Shown one piece after another: positions 57,163 through 64,000 of a DNA stretch of 64,000 nt (positions within the stretch are counted from its first letter, which is position 1; every line of letters begins with the position of its first letter). The stretch is taken from assembly GCA_032821775.1 (NCBI GenBank), contig JAVLRN010000005.1, positions 620,001 through 684,000 of the forward strand, in the 5' to 3' direction. The notes beneath the pieces are model-generated. The model searched no databases, was not told the origin of the DNA, and saw only the letters and a program-made list of their open reading frames with translations. Origin of the DNA: Sanguinoderma infundibulare. Taxonomy: Eukaryota; Basidiomycota; Agaricomycetes; Polyporales; Polyporaceae. The translations under genes were made by a program, and so were the position numbers.

Positions 57163-57667
57163 TTCTTATTGTACACGACCAGCCTAGCTCCTGCACTAGC
57201 TCACGACGTTCCGCACACGATACCCCCAATTGCACCTGCCATCACCCCTGCAACTGCAAAGACTCTTGCCACACGTAGACACTGCCGTTCGTTATGAGAT
57301 CTAACACAGACCGTTGTCCGGGTTACATACGGACCGCCGTCTATCGTATGGATGGCACGAGCACTAGACTAAGTAGTTACGATAGTTGGTCTTCTGTATA
57401 ATGTTTTTGCGCCTACAGTTACAGTACTTGTTGCTTGGTTGCTTGACTGCTGAGGTTGCCAGATACCAGCGTGTCGTAGCATGCAGTGCACGCGCCAGCC
57501 ACAATGTCGTCCATACCATTTCATACCCCAATACACCACATTTTCGCCGGTCTGGCATCCAACTGGCGCCTTGGTGGAGATCGGCGCCAATCGCGAGCGC
57601 TTCCACTTGTAGCCACAGTTTGGCCACACTTGCACTCTGCCAGTCCGTGCAGGCTCGGCTTGTCACC
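57163..57667. other. Intergenic between transporter and MDM12
   Basis: About 500 bases with the transporter 3' UTR and MDM12 promoter. An in-frame open stretch upstream of the MDM12 ATG (from 57386) has no family similarity and is taken as non-coding. Confidence 0.5.
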
Positions 57668-58921
57668 ATGTCCATAGACCTCGAATGGAATAGACTCGAC
57701 TCCCCCCTGGCCTCTACCCTCGTCGATCTCATCAACCGGCAGCTCGCCAACACCGCCCGGCCGTCCTTCATTGGGCCCATCGAGGTCACCTCCTTCGACT
57801 TCGGCTCGGACGCACCCGGCGTCGAGCTCGTCGACCTGCGCGACATCTACCGCGATTTCCTCGAGGACGACGAGGAGGACGAGGGCGAGGACGCGGACGG
57901 CACGCACGGCGCCCCGGTGAAGGCCACAGAGATCGCGGACGACGACGGGTTCGAGTGGGTCTCCCGCAGGGCCGTGCGCGGGAAGGGCGTCGGGGAGGAG
58001 GGGCCCGCGTACCACCTCCTGCCCCCGCATGTGCGCTATGGGATGGGGCCGGGCATGGGGGGGATGGGCATGGGTATGGGCATGGGCATGGGCATGGGCA
58101 TGGACATGCTGCACTCGACCCCGTTCTTGCGCTCCCCGAGGGACATCTGGAGCCCCGCGTTCACGAACCTGGCCGACCTCCGGCCGTCATACCCCTCCCC
58201 GTCGCTATACCTCTCCGCCATGTCTGCCGTGTCCAACGCCCCTCCGGCATCCATGGCCGCGAGCCGGACGCCGCCGACGCTCGAAAGACGCGTCTCGCGA
58301 GACGAGCTCGAGTCGCCCCTGTCCCAGTCCCAGTCCCGGTGCCTCGACGAGGAGCCACGACCGCCCCCGCCGCCCCCGCCGCAGCACCCAAACCTCCAGC
58401 TGCACCTGCACATCGCCTGGCAGTCGAACCTCCGCATCACGCTCACCACCTCGCTGCTCATCAACTACCCCTCGCCGATGTTCATGTCCCTCCCGATCAA
58501 GCTCTCCGTCACCGGCCTCTTCTTCAACGGCGAGGTCGTCGTCGCATACGAGGGCGAGCGCAGACGCGTCCACCTCTGCATCGTCGACGAGCTCGACCCG
58601 TACGGCCCGCTGGGCTGCGACCGCCCGAAGCGCGACACGCCCTCGTCCGGCACTCCGGTCGAAGCGGAGGACGAGGCGCCGGCGTCTGCTGGGGGTGGGG
58701 GAGCGAGGGCGGGCAAGCCGCTGCCCATCGGCCAGAGGCTGCTTCCGACGATCTACATCGAGAGCGAGATCGGCCAGGCGGACAAGCACGTCCTCAAGAA
58801 CGTCGGCCGCGTCGAGCGCTTCATACAGGACGTGATCCGCAAGACGGTCGAGGAGGAGCTCGTGTTCCCCAATTTCCAGACGTTCGTGCTCGGAGACCAG
58901 GAGTCCGAGGCTCAGCCATGA
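57668..58921 (+). CDS. MDM12: ERMES complex subunit Mdm12
   Basis: A single exon codes for 417 residues starting MSIDLEWNRLDSPLASTLVD. The SMP lipid-binding domain is visible as two parts. The first is GPIEVTSFDFGSDAPGVELV then DLRDIYRDFLEDDEE. The second is LQLHLHIAWQSNLRITLTTS, FMSLPIKLSVTGLFFNGEVV, RRRVHLCIVDELDPYG, TIYIESEIGQADKHVLKNVG and FIQDVIRKTVEEELVFPNFQ. Between them is a long low-complexity insert with a Gly-Met repeat and Pro runs, a known variable region in fungal Mdm12. Mdm12 is the soluble link between Mmm1 (ER) and Mdm34 (mitochondrial outer membrane) and moves phospholipids. Confidence 0.93.
   Translation: MSIDLEWNRLDSPLASTLVDLINRQLANTARPSFIGPIEVTSFDFGSDAPGVELVDLRDIYRDFLEDDEEDEGEDADGTHGAPVKATEIADDDGFEWVSRRAVRGKGVGEEGPAYHLLPPHVRYGMGPGMGGMGMGMGMGMGMGMDMLHSTPFLRSPRDIWSPAFTNLADLRPSYPSPSLYLSAMSAVSNAPPASMAASRTPPTLERRVSRDELESPLSQSQSRCLDEEPRPPPPPPPQHPNLQLHLHIAWQSNLRITLTTSLLINYPSPMFMSLPIKLSVTGLFFNGEVVVAYEGERRRVHLCIVDELDPYGPLGCDRPKRDTPSSGTPVEAEDEAPASAGGGGARAGKPLPIGQRLLPTIYIESEIGQADKHVLKNVGRVERFIQDVIRKTVEEELVFPNFQTFVLGDQESEAQP
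58061..58105 (+). repeat. In-frame hexanucleotide microsatellite (Gly-Met repeats) in MDM12
   Basis: About seven copies of gggcat (one gggtat) encode GMGMGMGMGMGM within the Mdm12 linker. The unit of six keeps the frame, so length changes would be tolerated. Confidence 0.9.
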
Positions 58922-59055
58922 CCACGCCTTTCTGAAGATCAGTCATACCCATTCATAGACGGTACGGATACAATGGAGATTCTGGAAAGCACGCTACGAT
59001 ACATGTACTGTACTACTACAAGTGTCTGTAATGCCTCATGGTTTATTAGTACGAT

Positions 59056-61505
59056 CTACAGCAACGACTTGCTCATGTATGGACCATCCAGCTCGTACCC
59101 CAGCCGGCGGTAGTAGTCTCGAGTGCCAACGCCTGAAAACATCTCGGTGAAACCCAAGGCTAAAAACGGGGACGCGGGATCACCTACCCGAGATGACTGC
59201 GAGCTTCACACTCCCGTGCTCCTCACGCGCGATCCTCTCCGCCTCCTCCATCAGCAGCGTGCCGAACCCCTGCGTGCAAAAACGGTTGAGCGTCGCCGCG
59301 TCCGTGACACCGCGCCGGAGATAAGGTTCGCGGCGGACAATCTCGTGTTGGTACGTACCTGATGCTGGAACTTTGTAGGATCGCGCCCGTGGACGGGCAC
59401 GGCCGTGCCATACACATGCAGCTCGCGGACGATGCTGCAGCCACCCTGCTCGCGCCGCACCAGCTCCGGCCGGAACGTGCCCTCGTCAGAGCACTTGCGC
59501 AACCGAAGCAGTCCGATGAGGATATCTCGCTCCGGATCCTCGTAGGACAGGAACGTCTCCCACCCCCCGTTCGCGGCGTAGTCCCGACGGAGGAGCTCCA
59601 CGGATTCCGGGCGGACCTTATGGTGTATCTCGTGGATCTGCGGCGCAAACCGCAACGGCATGCGGGGTGAGGTGGGCACGATTTGCGCGATGGGGCCATG
59701 GGCCATGAGATATCGAGATTGGACGGATTGATTCAGGTAGGGGAGAAAGAGCGCGGTTTTTTTTTTCGAAGCGCATGGTGACGTCGTCGTCATCGTCGTG
59801 AATCGGAAAGCCCGAAATGCGTGTGGTAAGCACGCCGCCCGACAATTAGCAAACCCCGAATTCGTTGTATAGGATTATGGAGATACGACGTACGCCCACT
59901 TCGCGGAAGCGAACATCGCGGCATTCCGCCCCGAAGTCCTTCATGCGGTTTAACGCCAGCTCGCGGAGGTTGCCAGAGTTCTCGCAGCCGCTGGTGACGA
60001 GAGGAAGCGGGATGTCTCTGCGATCGGGGCCAATATTAGTCAAAGGCTATCAATGGGCGAGTGTGGCCGGGGCTTCTGACACACACCTTTGCACTCGATA
60101 CACGCGTGTCCACGGAGGCACTAGTGCCAAAATCCGCGCGACGACGTCAACGAGGACGTTGGGAGTGTAATTCTTGTACCTCCCCGTCCGCCAGAGCTCG
60201 TAAAGCCCTGTGCCTCGGATGACCAGGGTCGGATAAATTTTGAGACCGTCGCTTCTGAACGCGGGGTTTTCGAAATACTCCTTGAACTGCTCCAAGTCAC
60301 GCTCGACGCCGACGTTCGGCAGATCGGGCATCATGTGCGCGACGACCTTGAACCCTGCGTCTTTGGCGAGGTGGAATGACTCGGAGACTGCGCGCACGGT
60401 ATGGCCGCGGTTCGTATCACGCGCGACGTCTTCGTAGACCGACTGCACGCCTATCTCGAGACGAGTGCACCCGTACCGTAACATCTGACTGTGGACAGGG
60501 TGAGTCTGACTGATATCGATGAACGCTAACGTATCCGTGTTCGGTTTACCTGAGGTGAGGCCGCAAACAGTAATCGGGGCGTGTTTCTATCGTAATACCG
60601 ATCGCCTTGGACTTGCTTAATTCCGAGTAGCTGCAAAGAGAGTTTAATGAGCGGCTTCGCAGGATAAGGGAGCGCACGGCACAGACCGGACTGCTTCATC
60701 GACATCCAATCCGGTAAATCCGGACAGCGCGTTGTGGAGTTGGGCGACGAACGCGTTCCTGTAATCTTCTGGCATGCTCATGAACGTGCCTCCCATGATG
60801 ATGAATTCAACCTGACAAGCGGTTGAGTGACTGGGTACAGGCAGGGAAGATTACGGCAGACCTTGTCCACATTGTGCCCAAGGCTTTTGAGCTGCTCTAC
60901 GCGGCCTCGTGTCTGTTCATACGGGTCATAGCGCGCTCGGATGGCCCGCATACTGGTGGGTTCGTAACCTGTATAGCTCTGGGTGCTGTAATCGAAGTCC
61001 GAGTCGGGTCCTCCTGGACAGTATCTGCAGGGTCGTCAGCGGTCTCTTCGGCAAAAGACGAAGGTCGAGCGCACACGCAAATGTTTCCCGTCATGGCGAT
61101 GTGCGGACATCGGTGAGGCTTGCACATAACGGCTACCACAGCAATCTTTCGCATATGTGAGCATGCTCGTCCGGGGAGACTCCGGCCGACATACCCCACT
61201 CGCCGTCCGAATGGGACGTGCTCTGAGTTTCGGAAGCAAAGCTTTCTTGTAGTCATCTGGGATAGCACTGATAATGTCCACCAGTCTGGGCACCCCTCCG
61301 AATCCGAACTTCTTGCTCATCTTAGCGCGGAGTTCGTTGAGGGACACGGTCTGATTGGCATCGTGGGCCTTGATGAGCTCAGCTGCGATGCCCGAGGTAA
61401 CGCGAAGGAGCGTTTCGGCCTGCGAGGGACCTGTGCGACTGTGAACGGACCATCAAATTGAACGAGGGGCAGCACTCTACCTTCGGTCCTTGTCCTTTGC
61501 ACCAT
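59056..61505 (-). CDS. ELP3: Elongator catalytic subunit Elp3 (radical SAM / acetyltransferase)
   Basis: Elp3 starts the cm5/mcm5 modification of wobble uridine in cytosolic tRNAs. The start MVQRTRTEG is spliced to [20 protein letters not shown]; this choice restores frame where no uninterrupted upstream ATG exists. Motifs are [20 protein letters not shown], the radical SAM iron-sulfur cysteines in [79 protein letters not shown] and [20 protein letters not shown]. The GNAT part shows [36 protein letters not shown] and [19 protein letters not shown]. About ten exons. Together with MTU1 the window covers both cytosolic and mitochondrial wobble-U34 pathways. Confidence 0.95.
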
Positions 61506-61881
61506 TTTATTTCCTCTGCGCGTCACGTTTGACCTGCCCTGCCTCCCCCAATTAAACGTTGGCCTATCGTAGTGACGCTTTCCAATCAGGAGTGAGTTTT
61601 CGAGTGACTCGGACACAGCAAGCAGAGAGCGCGATGAGGGGCGATGGAGAGAAGTGGAGGCAGAGGCGGGACCGCCGCGCCGGGGACAGTGATGGGAGCC
61701 AACTGCGAAACGCGCGCGGCCAGCACGGCCCACTCACTCGTCTTCATCCCGTCCATGTACACCGACATTGACCACTAGCCCACGACCCTCTCCACACTTC
61801 CCGCACCGTCCTCGCCGTACAGACGCAAGCTTCTTGCATGCTCGTCTAGGCGAAACTCGTGACCTTTGCTGATGCTTGTCA
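61506..61881. promoter_or_regulatory. Divergent promoter region, ELP3 and apyrase
   Basis: 376 bases between outward-facing start codons. It should carry both promoters. No distinct motif recognised. Confidence 0.5.
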
Positions 61882-64000
61882 ATGCCCCCGCCTACTGTCG
61901 TCGATCAATGGCTCTCGTCTCGCCGCTTCGGTGTCGTTATAGACGCAGGCTCGTCAGGGTCGCGTCTACAGATCTATAGCTGGAAGGACGCGCGCACCGT
62001 CCGTCTAGAGCAAGGTGCGGATGCACTACGCAGTCTCCCGCAGGTTGGAAAGGGGACGGAGCACGGGGAGGATTGGTCTGTGAAAGCCGAACCAGGCAAG
62101 TGTATTCAGAGCTCGACGTCTCATGTGATAGAACTAAGAAGCCTCCCTCGAAATTAGGGCTATCTTCTTTCGCGGACGATATCGAGGGTATAGGCAAATA
62201 CCTCGTACCCTTGCTTGAGCACGCGCGAACACACATACCCCCGTCATTGCAGCCGGAAACGCCACTGTTTCTGCTCGCGACCGCCGGAATGCGCTTGCTC
62301 ACTCCAGAGAAGCAGGCCCAAGTGCTCTCCGCCGCTTGCGACTTCCTCAGATTCCATTCCAACTTCAAGATTGACGACCCCTCGTCCAATGGACCGTGCG
62401 GTTCTAGTGTCCGCATCATCACGGGCGAGGAGGAGGGTCTGTTCGGTTGGATCGCCGTCAACTACCTAATGGACGGCTTCAAGGGGTCAGACGACGTTCG
62501 TCTTACCTACGGTTTCCTGGACATGGGCGGTGCGTCCACCCAGATCGCTTTCGAGCCCAGCAAAGAGGAGCAGGAGCGGGCCCAAAATCTCCTAGACGTT
62601 AGATTACGTCTCCTCGACGGTAACGATATTCACCACAAAGTGTTCGTCACTACATGGCTGGGCTATGGTACGAACCAGGCGCGGGAGCGCTATGTCGGCC
62701 GTCTCATAAACGAGTACGAGACCAACCGAACACTGTCCACCGACCCTGAGGTGCACATAGACGATCCATGTCTTCCGAAGGACCTCACCATCTTGAACAC
62801 CCCCGTCCAACCGGACTCTGCCTCCGAACACGCCAAAATGCCACACAACTTCGTCGGCACCGGCTCCTGGGAGCAGTGTCTTCAGAACACTCTTCCGCTT
62901 TTGAACAAGGACGCCCCGTGTCCGGACTCACATTGCCTGTTCAATGGCGTGTACGTCCCGCCGATAGACTTCAAGGTGTCCCACTTCATCGGCGTCTCCG
63001 AGTACTGGTATTCGACCGAGCAGAGCTTCGGTCTCGGTGGGGCCTATGACGTCGTCCAGTACGAACGCGCGGCGTCTGAGTTCTGTGCTCAGGACTGGAC
63101 CCACATTCTTCAAGACCACGAGGAGAAGCGGAAGCAAGGCCACCTCGGCGGGGATGGCGAGGTCGAAGAAGGCGGGGTCATTGTCGACACGGGCAAGTGG
63201 GGGCTAGACGTGGAGATCCCGCGGCTGCAGATGCAATGTTTCAAGGCGGCGTGGATCGTCAACGTCCTCCATGAGGGAATTGGCATGCCTCGCATTGTCG
63301 ACGCCGGAGGGAATGTCACCGCCGGAGGAGAGCAGGTCATAGCCCAGGCACAATCCAAGGGCCTCGGTCGACCCTCTTTCCAATCGATGGACACTGTCGG
63401 AGACATTGCGATCAGCTGGACACTGGGCAAAATGGTCCTCGAGGCGAGCAGAGAGGTTCCCGCTGCGTCCGCGACGGCGAAGCCCATTGTGGATCCACTC
63501 GACGATATTCCCGACATCTCCACATCCCCCGTTCAACCCATTCGTCCCCCATTCTTGGATTTCGACGCGCTCGAGGACAGCATCTCCCACCACCTGCCGT
63601 CTTCCCTGACTCGACATCAGCTCGGTTTCTCTCCCGTCGCCTTCGTCTTCTATCTATCCATCTGCGCACTTCTCACCGCTACATTATACCGCCTGCGTCA
63701 CCGCATACGAAGCACCGTCCGACGTTTCGTCAACAAACGTGACCGCTCATACCTCGCAGATGGTTATATGATGGAAGAAGGCCTGTCACTCACGGGCGGC
63801 GTTCCGCCCTCACCCCCGCGCTCCATGTCAGGTGCCGGGTTGTCGTTCAACCAGTTTCTCCGCCCCATCCAACGACTGGCTTCCAACTCCGGATACCGCC
63901 ACTCGCGCCCAGCTCCGCTCATCCTCAGCAGGGACGCGATGACCCTGTCCGGACAACCCTCCCCCGTCCGCGTCTCGCCACTGCGATCATTCTCCTTCCC
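61882..64000 (+). CDS. YND1: Golgi apyrase, GDA1/CD39 family (Ynd1-like), 3' partial
   Basis: The start MPPPTVVDQWLSSRRFGVVI leads into the four apyrase-conserved regions: VIDAGSSGSRLQIYSW (ACR1), FLLATAGMRLL (ACR2), ITGEEEGLFGWIAVNYL (ACR3) and GFLDMGGASTQIAFEPS (ACR4). Later family blocks are WLGYGTNQARERYVGRL, GTGSWEQCLQNTLPLLNK and CLFNGVYVPPIDFKVSHFIG. A single transmembrane segment (FSPVAFVFYLSICALLTAT, about 63640-63690) precedes a cytosolic tail that runs off the window. This topology, with the catalytic part lumenal and the membrane anchor late, is that of Ynd1. The enzyme hydrolyses nucleoside di- and triphosphates left by glycosylation. The only intron found (62096-62157) has a GC donor in the consensus context CAG|GCAAGT. 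Confidence 0.9.

Noticed and set aside
57955..58935. Two alternate plus-strand frames of 268 and 326 codons over MDM12
   Set aside because: Arg/Ala/Pro-rich shadows of the Mdm12 exon without family motifs.
1..64000. CRISPR arrays, bacterial operons, prophage or defence islands
   Set aside because: Spliced eukaryotic genes throughout; no regularly spaced repeats or prokaryotic gene clusters.

Overview
The window is nuclear DNA of a filamentous basidiomycete, most likely an Agaricomycete. The evidence is the density of short (about 45-80 nt) GT-AG introns, C/G-ending codons, compact intergenic spacing and basidiomycete-type proteins. Most loci are single-copy housekeeping genes on both strands. 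A secreted CE16-type esterase fits a plant-litter or wood-inhabiting lifestyle, but the sequence does not fix the species.

Layout. 1-8 kb: a PNS1/choline-transporter-like protein (5' end outside the window), an MDR-family oxidoreductase and a TFIIIC WD40 subunit. 8.8-13.2 kb: two amino-acid biosynthesis genes tail to tail, TYR1 (prephenate dehydrogenase) and ILV2 (acetolactate synthase). 13.2-16.5 kb: a gene-poor stretch with a small four-exon single-pass membrane protein and an intron-containing tRNA-Ala(AGC). 16.5-30.2 kb: a FAHD1-like hydrolase, a SAPS-domain SIT4-associated protein, the mitochondrial tRNA 2-thiouridylase, a Trf4/5-type poly(A) polymerase and a large unrecognised Pro/Ser-rich protein. 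30.8-38.3 kb: CENP-C/Mif2, an ABM-like protein, a cluster of LTR-like repeats in inverted orientation, and the AP-2 mu subunit. 39.1-48.5 kb: a CE16 esterase, a 4.6-kb stretch with no gene I can resolve, and a Zn2Cys6 transcription factor. 48.5-64 kb: UPF1, a small UBA-like protein, MRP51, a nucleotide-sugar transporter, MDM12, ELP3 and an apyrase cut by the right edge.

Most genes belong to general cell functions: translation quality control (UPF1), tRNA wobble modification (ELP3, MTU1), nuclear RNA surveillance (Trf4/5), kinetochore (CENP-C), endocytosis (AP-2 mu), ER-mitochondria contacts (MDM12), and Golgi sugar-nucleotide supply and removal (transporter and apyrase, which are complementary in glycosylation). 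I see no operon-like logic and no obvious defence or secondary-metabolite cluster. The least ordinary items are the small membrane protein at 14.7-15.3 kb, the inverted LTR-like repeats at 34.1-36.2 kb, two GC-AG introns, very small coding exons in APM4 and the SAPS gene, an apparent start codon split by an intron at 26.5 kb, and a possible frame break at the end of the Zn2Cys6 gene. Exon boundaries were inferred by eye from splice signals and protein continuity; none was checked against transcripts.
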